37,709 nucleotides of DNA. It comes from Chloracidobacterium sp. Lineage in GTDB: Bacteria; Acidobacteriota; Blastocatellia; Pyrinomonadales; Pyrinomonadaceae. The stretch is taken from contig JADJWM010000002.1 of NCBI GenBank assembly GCA_016716365.1, positions 1 to 37,709 of the forward strand, given 5' to 3'. This document shows positions 24,672 to 31,866 of this stretch, one piece after another (the first letter of the stretch is position 1; every line of letters begins with the position of its first letter). A model generated the notes under the pieces. It saw nothing but the letters and a program-made list of their open reading frames with translations. It searched no databases and was not told where the DNA came from. The position numbers were made by a program, and so were the translations under genes.

Positions 24672-24827
24672 GTCCGCCCAGCCTTCTCTCTTCAACAGCA
24701 CTTGTATCCGATCGAAACCATATCTGACACGGGTCTCGGCAATCTCTCTGATCCGTTTTCTTATCGCCCGATCGTCTCGCTTATGTACGAAGTAGTGAAA
24801 CTCCGTTCTCGCCATCGACACCAGCTC
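24672..24827 (-). mobile_element. Fragment of an IS3-family transposase (OrfB)
   Basis: The minus strand reads ELVSMARTEFHYFVHKRDDR then AIRKRIREIAETRVRYGFDR and IQVLLKREGW, the HTH_21 region of IS3-family OrfB just before the DDE catalytic core. Homology begins where the RHS fragment ends (24827) and is lost after the GW at about 24675; the frame stops at 24648. The catalytic core is missing, so this is a dead remnant. It marks the former insertion that removed the 3' end of the RHS fragment. Confidence 0.75.
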
Positions 24828-25432
24828 GCATCCGGCGTGCTGCCCGAGTTGCTCTCATTGAAGAACTCCGTCTGGTGGTTCTCCATGTCATAGGTGAACC
24901 GCTCGCCACGGGCGTTCTCGATCAGTGAGCCGTTTTCATCGTATTCATAGCCGTCACCGGTCGAGAAGCGGTTCCCCGTCGTGCTCGCTTCGGGGTTGCA
25001 CTCGGCCGTCGGGCAGCTTCCCAATGTCGTGGTATTGCTCCCGCTGGTGTTGAACTTCCGGTTGCCGTACCGATCGATCGTGAAGGTCTGCTTCCAGGTC
25101 TGGACGCTGTCGTTGGTCTCGGTGGCCGATGAAAGCCGGTTCAGGTCGTCGTAGGTGTAGGTCTGGATGAACGGGTCTTCTATCCCCGGAACGGTGATCT
25201 TCTGCTCGCGGAGGCTCCCGTTGTTGAGCGTATTATTTCCGTAATCATATTCCAGCTTGAGCACGTCCTGGACAGTGCTCGTCTCCCCCAGTCCGATCTT
25301 CTTTATCTGCAGACGGTCGGCACTGTATTCGAACGTCTCCCACAGCCCGTTGCCGATCTGCATCCTCGTCATATTGCCGTTCTTGTCATAGGCAAAGCTG
25401 TCGGCATAGGCCCACCAGTCGTTACGAGTAAG
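24828..25432 (-). pseudogene. RHS-repeat core fragment
   Basis: About 200 residues of RHS/YD repeats: FAYDKNGNMTRMQIGNGLWE, YTYDDLNRLSSATET, IDRYGNRKFNTSGSN, YEYDENGSLIENARGERFTY and DMENHQTEFFNESN. A stop lies just upstream at 25433-25435 and the fragment is cut at SGSTPDA, where IS3 sequence begins. In a complete RHS protein this part would be followed almost directly by the segment that opens the toxin gene at 27279. So the N-terminal piece lies downstream of the C-terminal piece on the same strand, and the locus is permuted or is the relic of a tandem pair. No ribosome site or signal; not expected to function alone. Confidence 0.8.
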
Positions 25433-25475
25433 TCAGCCAAAATGGCGGCAGAGTCCCGTCCTGTAACGACGACGC

Positions 25476-25994
25476 TCAGTCGCTCGTGTAATCCGCGAAG
25501 TAGATCTCATCAAGGCCTCCGGAGGGACAACCTAAGAAGATTTGTCGGCTTTTGTCGATCTTTGGACCCAACGTGACTCGATTATAATAGACCCTCAGGG
25601 CTTGGAACTCAGTCCCGCACCCTTTCGGCATCAATCTGTCGGCGACCTCATCGCTCGGTGGCCCCCCAACCACGATCACTACGGAATACTCCTCCTTATT
25701 ACGTTTGTAATCGTAGGAAAGTGGAGCTTCGGAGGACGGTTCGCGAACAAACTCACACGGCGTGGCCAACTCGAGTTGAGAATCTTTCAGAAGCTCAACA
25801 TTTGACTGATGTTTCTTTACGGTCAAAGTGCACTTTTCCGATGAATTCTTCAACCTAAATAAATTACCCTTCAACCGTACTTCAATGTCGCCTGAATCAG
25901 AACCTGGGACTGCTTCATTATTCGGCACAAGATGCTTTTCGTAAGGTACGCATGAGAAAACAAATAACGCTGCTACAAAAAGTTGAAATTTCAT
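25476..25994 (-). CDS. Lipoprotein, probable immunity protein of the Tae4-like toxin
   Basis: A 172-residue protein with a signal peptide and lipobox (MKFQLFVAALFVFSC, Cys15), placing it on the periplasmic side of a membrane. The mature part has paired cysteines (SEKCTLTVK, ATPCEFV, PKGCGTEF, FLGCPSGGLDE) and beta-rich segments (YSVVIVVGGPPSDEVADRL). It follows the toxin gene by 40 bases on the same strand. Tae4 amidases act in the periplasm, so a periplasmic neighbour is the expected immunity protein. I cannot show that it belongs to the known Tai4 family; position, topology and low GC support the role. GC content is lower than that of the RHS core, as for the toxin tip. Confidence 0.62.
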   Translation of the reverse strand: MKFQLFVAALFVFSCVPYEKHLVPNNEAVPGSDSGDIEVRLKGNLFRLKNSSEKCTLTVKKHQSNVELLKDSQLELATPCEFVREPSSEAPLSYDYKRNKEEYSVVIVVGGPPSDEVADRLMPKGCGTEFQALRVYYNRVTLGPKIDKSRQIFLGCPSGGLDEIYFADYTSD

Positions 25995-26034
25995 ATTCGC
26001 TCCATGTCGATTGACTCAGCAATTTTCGACCGAT

Positions 26035-27279
26035 TTATGGGGCACGTCCAGCTGCCTCTTGAGGTCCTCGCGGAAATTGCCAGAAATAAGCTTTCTTCGC
26101 CCTATCAATCCATCGATAATCTCCAAAGCCAAAAACTCCGCGATTCCATAAATCTACATGATCGAAGCTCCGTTCCGTTTCAATAGTACCTTTGAAATTA
26201 ATCAAGAGAAGGAAGCCAGTTTTGTTCGCAACCTGTCCAACTCGATTATCTCCAGTCAGAAGTCGAGGCTTGCCAAGTATCCTGGTTAGAAATTTCATCA
26301 TGGGTTGCGCCCTGATTAGATAGCCTTCCTTTGTTTTCGCCCAATTACCACTAAAGAAACTCGCAAATTCTGATGCATACTCCGAATCCAACAACGTTAT
26401 CGACAACCGTATTGCGCATTGGTTCTCATATAGTAACTTTCCGTTTGGATGCCTGTCCGATACCGGATCGTGTGGGTTCTGTCGATGCCTTAGCCAGAGG
26501 CTCATAAAAGTTGGATCGAAAGTCGCGGACTCGGTAGACGCACCAGAAAGGCTGCGCGACGGCCCTGTGTTCAACAATACTGGGTCCTCCATTTCTTCAG
26601 ATGCGCGTTCGGAGGCCTGCCGCCACATCGCCGTACTGAATGCATCTAGCACCTTCGCTTCAAGCCTCACTGCTTCAAGCATTTGCGGGCCGTTTCGGTG
26701 GCCACTGTCCCAACCGCCGTTTATCGCTGCGCTAAACGCGCCACCTCCTCCACCTATACCGCCCCCAGAACCCTGACACCAGCTACCGCACGCGCCGGTT
26801 GTGGCTGACAACAACCCAAGCGGGTCCGAGTACTTGTAGGGCGAGTTCAAGACGTAGCTATACCGATTGAAAGTCTGCGGGTTGCGGATGGAGGCTGAGG
26901 CCGTCAGCGGATCGACGGACGTGAATCTTCCGTGGATAGTGTTGTAGTACCTTGCCTGGGCGAATTCGAGGCCGCTCTCGGAGTCCTTCTCATAGCCCGT
27001 GTAGCCTTTCCGCACCTCGCTGCCGCCGTATTCCTCGCTCTCGCTGCGGTGTTCATCGGCAACCAGTTCTTCGCCGAACGCCGAGTAGTCCTTGCGGCTT
27101 AAGACCTCGCCGTTCTTATCGGTCACCACCCGAGGGCTGCCGAGGTGGTCTTGTGTCAAATAGCTAACTTGTGCCGTCTCGACCGCCTCGATCGTAGTCG
27201 AATACTCCGCCACAAGCATCCCACCGGCATTATAGACGAAGGCCGTCACCTCAGACCCCACAATCTTCACCCCAACCAA
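26035..27279 (-). CDS. RHS core end fused to a Tae4-like peptidoglycan amidase toxin
   Basis: A 414-residue frame from TTG 27279, preceded at once by a stop, so the RHS N-terminal part is missing. Residues 10-155 are the RHS core end: FVYNAGGMLVAEYS, LTQDHLGSPRVVTDKNG, RKGYTGYEKDSESGLEFAQA, then YYNTIHGRFTSVDPL and NRYSYVLNSPYKYSDPLG, the usual cleavage and variable-tip border. After a Gly-rich linker, residues about 275-405 match Tae4 amidases: ENQCAIRLSITL with catalytic Cys288, YLIRAQPMMKFLTRILG, FLLLINFKG, and FDHVDLWN with catalytic His374. Tae4 cleaves the D-Glu/mDAP bond in peptidoglycan stems. The tip is clearly lower in GC than the core, as expected for exchanged toxin modules. Delivery route unknown; no type VI genes lie in this window. 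Confidence 0.8.
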   Translation of the reverse strand: MVGVKIVGSEVTAFVYNAGGMLVAEYSTTIEAVETAQVSYLTQDHLGSPRVVTDKNGEVLSRKDYSAFGEELVADEHRSESEEYGGSEVRKGYTGYEKDSESGLEFAQARYYNTIHGRFTSVDPLTASASIRNPQTFNRYSYVLNSPYKYSDPLGLLSATTGACGSWCQGSGGGIGGGGGAFSAAINGGWDSGHRNGPQMLEAVRLEAKVLDAFSTAMWRQASERASEEMEDPVLLNTGPSRSLSGASTESATFDPTFMSLWLRHRQNPHDPVSDRHPNGKLLYENQCAIRLSITLLDSEYASEFASFFSGNWAKTKEGYLIRAQPMMKFLTRILGKPRLLTGDNRVGQVANKTGFLLLINFKGTIETERSFDHVDLWNRGVFGFGDYRWIDRAKKAYFWQFPRGPQEAAGRAP

Positions 27280-27304
27280 GCCTGACGGGTCTGTCTAAGA
27301 TGCC

Positions 27305-28290
27305 CGTTCTTTTTCCTTGTTTTCTTGTTTTGTGTATTTAGTGGATAGTTCTTTGTTTTTCATAAAACAGATCAAATCCGGCGATCGTCCCACTTGGGGG
27401 ACAATCGAAATGTCCGTTTCGCGACCGGAACGGTTGCGAGGGGCAATGAATACGGGCCAAAGAGCCCGGAAACCCCCGTCCGATCCCGCTTGGGACAGGA
27501 CCGGGGATCGAAACGGGCTTCCGGATACGCTAAAACACAGGCTTTCGGCCACAGATCGAGTTCAATTTCGAGCCGCGATCCTGGAAAGCCCGCAGCTGTC
27601 CCGCACGAACTTTCTATGTGGCCTCCGCGTCGGCTCCTCCGCGATCTCTGCGTTTAACGTCTGCCCGCAACTCCAAGTGAACCAGAGACTTACCCGAGTT
27701 TCGCCTAAAACATAAAAACTGATCCGTCCTCGAATGCGTTTTATTCTCGCAACGAACCCTAATGTATGATACAATAAGGCCGTTGCCCTATTTCCAGGGC
27801 CTAGCTCTTTGAAAATTTGTAATGAGAAACCGGGCTTGCACCAGTCCCGCAGTGGGGCAAACAGCCGGAATCGCCGCCCGATCTGTCCCGCGTGAAGATC
27901 GCACAGGCAAAAGCGTAAACCACGTCCCTAAAACAATTAAACACCGTTGACACGATGTTTTTGTTCAAAAGGCGTGGGACAACCAACTAAAGCTAAGTGA
28001 ATAAACAGGTTACCGGTAAAAATCGGCCCGGGACAGCGGCGGGACGTCCCGGGACAAAGACCGTCTCTTGTTGGGGACAAAGTCGTAAGTGCCTGATACC
28101 AAAAAGCTTTCAGGCCCGGACGGATCCGAACCTTTCTCCCCACTGCGGGACACACCCACAATGCGGAACCGAAGCGGGTACGGGTTGACTTTGGGCCCGA
28201 ATGGCTATATGAATTGGCACGAGGGCCGCATCGCCGGCAAAGGAGGATGTAATGAAGATCGATCGCCGTGGATTTTTGGCAAGCACGGGT
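27305..28290 (+). repeat. Duplicated ~1-kb segment, copy 2 (leader of the aminotransferase)
   Basis: The homologue of 20215-21254, in the same orientation. It begins with a TTCGTGG-type dispersed repeat (27305-27378), contains a CTCCGCG-rich stretch (27615-27665), candidate -10 boxes and a ~490-base leader, and runs into the aminotransferase start. Its left edge lies immediately beside the truncated start of the RHS toxin gene (27279), so the segment may have replaced the missing RHS 5' part. Confidence 0.85.
27765..28251 (+). promoter_or_regulatory. Long structured leader with possible promoter
   Basis: Candidate -10 boxes TATGAT (27765) and TACAAT (27770) open a ~480-base untranslated region before ATG 28252; the -35 side is unclear. 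The leader keeps in both copies a GCCCT/AGGGC hairpin (27784), CACCAGTCCCGCAGTGGGGC, GATCTGTCCCGCGTGA, a GTCCC/GGGAC pairing, the palindromes TTACCGGTAA and CGGGACGTCCCG, and a long stem 28072-28082 with 28132-28142 (one mismatch here, perfect in copy 1). A GGAGG at 28243 serves the gene. This looks like a cis-regulatory RNA or a small mobile RNA element. I could not match it to a riboswitch class I know. Confidence 0.5.
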
Positions 28291-29547
28291 CTAACTGCAG
28301 CCGCGATCGCGGCCACTTACCGGTCGGTAGGCCCGGTGGCGGCAGGACACGATGCTGATATGAGCTCGTGGGCGGGCATCCGAGAGCAATTCGGGGTTTC
28401 GCCGGAGTTCGTCCATATGTCGTCGTTCTTTCTGGCCTCGCATCCCGCGTCGGTCAGGCAGGCGATCGAGGACTATCGGCGGCAGTTGGACAGCAACCCT
28501 CTCGAGGCGGTCCGCACCCAGAACGGACGGCTGAAGGTCGAAACCGCCATCGCCGGCTATCTCGGGGCCAAACCGGAAGAGATCGCCCTGACCGACAGCA
28601 CGACGATGGGTCTCGGCCTTGTTTACCACGGCCTGATGCTAAAGGCCGGGCAGGAGATCCTGACCACCACGCACGACCACTATTCGCACCACGAATCGAT
28701 CAGGCTGGCGGCGGGCCGTGCCGGAGCCAGCGTAAAGAAGATCAGCCTTTTCGACGATTTCAAGTCGATCACCGAGGCGGGCATCGTGGAACGGATCAAA
28801 CGCGAGATCGCCCCGAAAACGCGTGTGGTCGGCGTTACGTGGGTCCATTCGAGCGGCGGAGTAAAACTGCCGATCAGATCTATCGCGGCGGCCATCGCCG
28901 AGAAGAACCGGGGCCGTGCCGAAGCCGACAAAACGCTGCTGATCGTCGACGGCGTGCACGGGCTGGGCGTGGAGGACGAAGCGGTCGCGAAGTTAGGCGC
29001 CGATTTCTTCGTCGCCGGCACGCATAAATGGATGTTCGGCCCGCGGGGAACCGGCATCATCTGGGCAAATGCCGAAACCTGGAAAGCGGTCCGGCCGATA
29101 ATCCCGTCGTTCAGCGGAGCGGCGATGTCCGGCTGGTTCAGCGGCTCGGCCGAACCCGCGACGCGGGCCGAAATGATGACGCCCGGCGGCTTTCATTCGT
29201 TCGAGCACAGATGGGCGGTGCCCGCGGCGTTCGCGTTTCACGAACAGATCGGGCGGGCGAAGATCGCCGCTCGCATCCACGCCCTGAACGACCAGATGAA
29301 GGAAGGCCTCGCAAAAATGCCGAAGGTCACGCTGCACACACCGCGGGGCAGCAAACTATCGGCCGGGATGGTCTGCTTCGACGTTGACGGAATGCGGCCC
29401 GGCACGGTGGTGCAAAAGCTCCTCGCGAAAAAGGTCATCGCATCGACGACGCCCTACTCTGTCACATACGCAAGGCTCGCACCCAGCCTGCTGAACGACG
29501 AGAACGAGGTCGACGCCGTCCTCAGGCACGTCCGCGAACTGAGCTGA
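28252..29547 (+). CDS. Exported PLP-dependent class V aminotransferase
   Basis: A 431-residue fold-type I PLP enzyme of the class V aminotransferase / isopenicillin-N-epimerase-like group (cysteine desulfurase superfamily). The N-terminus MKIDRRGFLASTGLTAAAIA is a twin-arginine signal, so the folded holoenzyme is probably exported. PLP-site features: TDSTTMGLG for the phosphate, Asp233 and His236 in IVDGVHGLG, and the Schiff-base Lys259 in AGTHKWMFGPRGTG. The C-terminal domain (GMVCFDVDGMRPGTVVQKLL) is complete. Substrate unknown; an epimerase or lyase role is possible. AAAGGAGG lies just before ATG 28252. It is preceded by the long structured leader, of which a second copy carries only its first codons at 21208. 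Confidence 0.85.
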   Translation: MKIDRRGFLASTGLTAAAIAATYRSVGPVAAGHDADMSSWAGIREQFGVSPEFVHMSSFFLASHPASVRQAIEDYRRQLDSNPLEAVRTQNGRLKVETAIAGYLGAKPEEIALTDSTTMGLGLVYHGLMLKAGQEILTTTHDHYSHHESIRLAAGRAGASVKKISLFDDFKSITEAGIVERIKREIAPKTRVVGVTWVHSSGGVKLPIRSIAAAIAEKNRGRAEADKTLLIVDGVHGLGVEDEAVAKLGADFFVAGTHKWMFGPRGTGIIWANAETWKAVRPIIPSFSGAAMSGWFSGSAEPATRAEMMTPGGFHSFEHRWAVPAAFAFHEQIGRAKIAARIHALNDQMKEGLAKMPKVTLHTPRGSKLSAGMVCFDVDGMRPGTVVQKLLAKKVIASTTPYSVTYARLAPSLLNDENEVDAVLRHVRELS

Positions 29548-29615
29548 TAGGGTCTGACCCGGTGGAACAACCGCCGGCAGATCCGGCATTGCGATCAACC
29601 GCAATTGGCTCGTCC

Positions 29616-30413
29616 TCACCTCGAGGCCGTGGGGCCCGAGGCCGGTATCTGGGTAGCCTGCGATGCCCACGCCAGCCAGCGGCCGTCGCGTTTGACGTAG
29701 GTGTCGGTGAACCTGAGCGTGAATTCGAATGGCTTGCCGTCGCCGCCTTTTCCTCGGGCGTACCCCTTGCCGATGACGATCCCGGTGTTGCCGTCAACGC
29801 GGATATTGAGCTCCGACACTTCCATGACGTCGAAGACCGTTTTGTCGGACTTAAAGCTGTCGATCATCCGGCGTTTGTTCAAGACCTCGCCTGTCATGAA
29901 GTTGATCTCGGTAAAATCGGAAGCAAGGTTCCGCTCCATCCAGTCGGGATTCCCGGCCCGTATCGAGTTGATCCAGTCGAGCTCCATATACCGCAGCATG
30001 TCAGCGTCGTTCAGCGGGCCGCCGGCATTGGAGACGGCAACCCATCGGCCGCCCCGCTTTTCGAGGAAATGGACGCTGCGGCTGTAGGCCGGGTCGCCGC
30101 CGCCCGCCGGTGTAACGACGTTCCGATGAGTGACCGTGGCGGTCGTCGACGAACAGTTGATCATGTAATGATCGGCGACCACGGTCGCGGCGGGTTGCGG
30201 GTTCGCTCGATTATTCGCGGCCGTGGTGACCGCGGCCTCGACTGCAGCATTCTTCCCCGTCATCGCAGGGAACGCGGTGAACTCATCCGCGTAGATGGCC
30301 GAGATCTTTGCCCGGTCGCCGCTTGCGTTAACGGCAGACCAATCCTTGTCGAATTTGATCAGGGCCGCTTTGTCGGCCTCGGTAAAAAAGGAGATAATGA
30401 TCGTACTATTCAT
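29616..30413 (-). CDS. Protein with two NTF2-like (DUF4440/SnoaL) domains
   Basis: From ATG 30413 (MNSTIIISFFTEADKAALIK) a 265-residue protein with two NTF2-like domains: about 10-130 (DKDWSAVNASGDRAKISAIY, ADEFTAFPAMTGKNA, THRNVVTP, RSVHFLEKRGGRWVAVSNAG) and 135-265 (LDWINSIRAGNPDWMERNLA, SDFTEINFMTGEVLNKRRM, GIVIGKGYARG, FTDTYVKRDGRWLAWASQAT). The second has the classic DUF4440 ending. No signal peptide, so probably cytoplasmic. Catalytic residues cannot be assigned; related proteins are ketosteroid-isomerase-fold enzymes or binding proteins. It lies downstream of the NTF2-like lipoprotein on the same strand, separated by a 12-bp hairpin, so they are likely co-transcribed. Confidence 0.8.
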   Translation of the reverse strand: MNSTIIISFFTEADKAALIKFDKDWSAVNASGDRAKISAIYADEFTAFPAMTGKNAAVEAAVTTAANNRANPQPAATVVADHYMINCSSTTATVTHRNVVTPAGGGDPAYSRSVHFLEKRGGRWVAVSNAGGPLNDADMLRYMELDWINSIRAGNPDWMERNLASDFTEINFMTGEVLNKRRMIDSFKSDKTVFDVMEVSELNIRVDGNTGIVIGKGYARGKGGDGKPFEFTLRFTDTYVKRDGRWLAWASQATQIPASGPTASR

Positions 30414-30437
30414 TGCAATTTCACTCCCAAATGAAGT

Positions 30438-30465
30438 AGGGCACGAAGTTCTCACTTCATGCCCT
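30438..30465. promoter_or_regulatory. Intergenic hairpin between two NTF2-like genes
   Basis: AGGGCACGAAGT pairs with ACTTCATGCCCT (12 positions, one C-A mismatch) around the loop TCTC. No T-run follows on the minus strand, so it is unlikely to be a full terminator. It may be a processing or attenuation site that sets the ratio of the two products. Confidence 0.55.
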
Positions 30466-30478
30466 GATCCGGTCCAAG

Positions 30479-31078
30479 TTAGTTATTCGCCGGTGGCGGC
30501 TTTGTCGTGTTGGCGGCCGCATTCGAATTTGAGGCCGCGGTGTTGGATGGTGCAGTTGACGCCGCGGCGGTGACCGGCGTGGCCTGGCCGCTGACGACCT
30601 TCCATCCGTCTTTGGTCTTATGGAATACCAATGTTGCTTTGATATTCGACGCGACTGGTTGGCCCGCCGCAGTTCCCTTGGCTTTGACGTCGGCTATGGC
30701 GACGGCGGTATCACCGTAACTTCGGACGCTGATGTTCTCGTACGCGAAAGACTCGAATTTCGAGGCGCCCGACTTCATATCGGCAGTACGAGCGGCCTTG
30801 GTTTGGTCGACGCCCTGCGGCGTGATCAGATGATAGTCATCCGCATAGTGCTTCGCCGCCGCGTCGGCATCGTTGGCGGCCAGTTCGCTGGCCAATTCGG
30901 CCATGATCTTTTTGATCTCGGCTTCGTGATTCGCGGCCGCTGTCGAGGCCGCCGCGTTATTTGCAGAATTTGCGGCATTCGCCGGCCGGTTAGATGTGTT
31001 GCCCGTACCGGCATCACCACACGAAGCGGCCAGGACCACGGCCGCCACGAGAAAGAGCGTTATGTTCAGTTTTCGCAT
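30479..31078 (-). CDS. NTF2-like (DUF4440) lipoprotein
   Basis: A 199-residue lipoprotein from ATG 31078 (ribosome site GAGGAAA). Lipobox LAASC (Cys20), then an Asn/Ala-rich linker (GNTSNRPANAANSANNAAAS), and one NTF2-like domain: HEAEIKKIMAELASELAAND, YADDYHLITPQGV, FESFAYENISVRSYGDTAVA, and KATLVFHKTKDGWKVVSGQA. The C-terminal tail is again Asn/Ala/Pro-rich. It is the single-domain counterpart of the lipoprotein at 8899. No activity can be assigned. Confidence 0.82.
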   Translation of the reverse strand: MRKLNITLFLVAAVVLAASCGDAGTGNTSNRPANAANSANNAAASTAAANHEAEIKKIMAELASELAANDADAAAKHYADDYHLITPQGVDQTKAARTADMKSGASKFESFAYENISVRSYGDTAVAIADVKAKGTAAGQPVASNIKATLVFHKTKDGWKVVSGQATPVTAAASTAPSNTAASNSNAAANTTKPPPANN

Positions 31079-31294
31079 ACATTTTCCTCGTTCGAAGGAG
31101 ATGCACAGCATGAGCACATCAGGCCGCCACCGCATCTGTAAGCAGCCGCCCGCCCGTGAGTGGGAACCATGATCAACCTATTGACGCAGTTGTTATACGC
31201 CCGCGGCCGTCCCCAGTCAAGCAGCGAACCGTATACTGCGGTTAAGGGATCTATTGACGAAAGACGGAACCGGTGATAGGCTTTGCGGCAAAAA

Positions 31295-31852
31295 ATGAAA
31301 ACACATATTTCTATAGCGTTGGCCTTCGCGATTTTAGTGCCAACGGGGATCGCCTTTGGACAAGGCGGTGCGGAAGCGGAAGGGATCGCTCTCTTTCGCG
31401 ATGGTAAAAATACCGAAAGTGCCGAGGCTCTTCAGAATGTGGTCGCGGCCGAAGGAACAAATAAGAGGGCCTGGCTTTACCTTGGTGCTGCCCAGTTAAA
31501 GCTCGGGCACCGAGCGGATGCAGCGAAGGCCTTTCTTAGATCGGTCTTTGACGCCGAGGACATCAAGAAGGAGAGAACGCATTATGATACGCCGATGAAG
31601 GTTACGTCGATGCCGCGCCCGGCTTATACACGCGACGCTCGATCCGCAAGGTACTCCGGCAAGATCAAGGTCGCGGTCGAATTCAAAGCCGATGGGACGA
31701 TCGGATTCACATTTCCCTTGGAAGATCTTCCTCACGGGCTTACGGACAGTGCGATCTCCGCCGCACGTCGGTTGCGTTTCAAGCCCGCGATAAAAAATGG
31801 CGACCCTGTAACCGTGGTCGGGTTGGTCGATTACAGCTTCGTCATTCAGTAG
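31295..31852 (+). CDS. Exported TPR and TonB C-terminal domain protein
   Basis: From ATG 31295, 185 residues with a signal peptide (ISIALAFAILVPTGIAFGQG). Residues about 25-85 form a short TPR pair (ALFRDGKNTESAEALQNVVA, AWLYLGAAQLKLGHRADAAK). The C-terminal part has SMPRPAYTRDARSARYSGKI then KVAVEFKADGTIG and SAISAARRLRFKPAIKNGDP, the TonB_C fold of energy transducers. There is no membrane anchor and no Pro-rich spanner, so it is not a classical TonB; stand-alone TonB_C proteins are common in Acidobacteriota. It ends 14 bases before the convergent dipeptidase gene. Confidence 0.8.
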   Translation: MKTHISIALAFAILVPTGIAFGQGGAEAEGIALFRDGKNTESAEALQNVVAAEGTNKRAWLYLGAAQLKLGHRADAAKAFLRSVFDAEDIKKERTHYDTPMKVTSMPRPAYTRDARSARYSGKIKVAVEFKADGTIGFTFPLEDLPHGLTDSAISAARRLRFKPAIKNGDPVTVVGLVDYSFVIQ

Positions 31853-31866
31853 GGCCCGGTGCCCGG

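Noticed and set aside
24648..27279. Type VI secretion cluster around the Tae4-like toxin
   Set aside because: No VgrG, Hcp, PAAR or Tss genes are in the window; the amidase is linked to an RHS core only.
27283..27311. Plus-strand terminator (ACGGG/CCCGT then TCTTTTT)
   Set aside because: The stem is only 5 bp and no plus-strand gene ends there.
27830..27930. Cobalamin riboswitch
   Set aside because: CAGTCCCGCAGTGGGG recalls part of the B12 box, but the conserved GCCACTG context and other core elements are not there.
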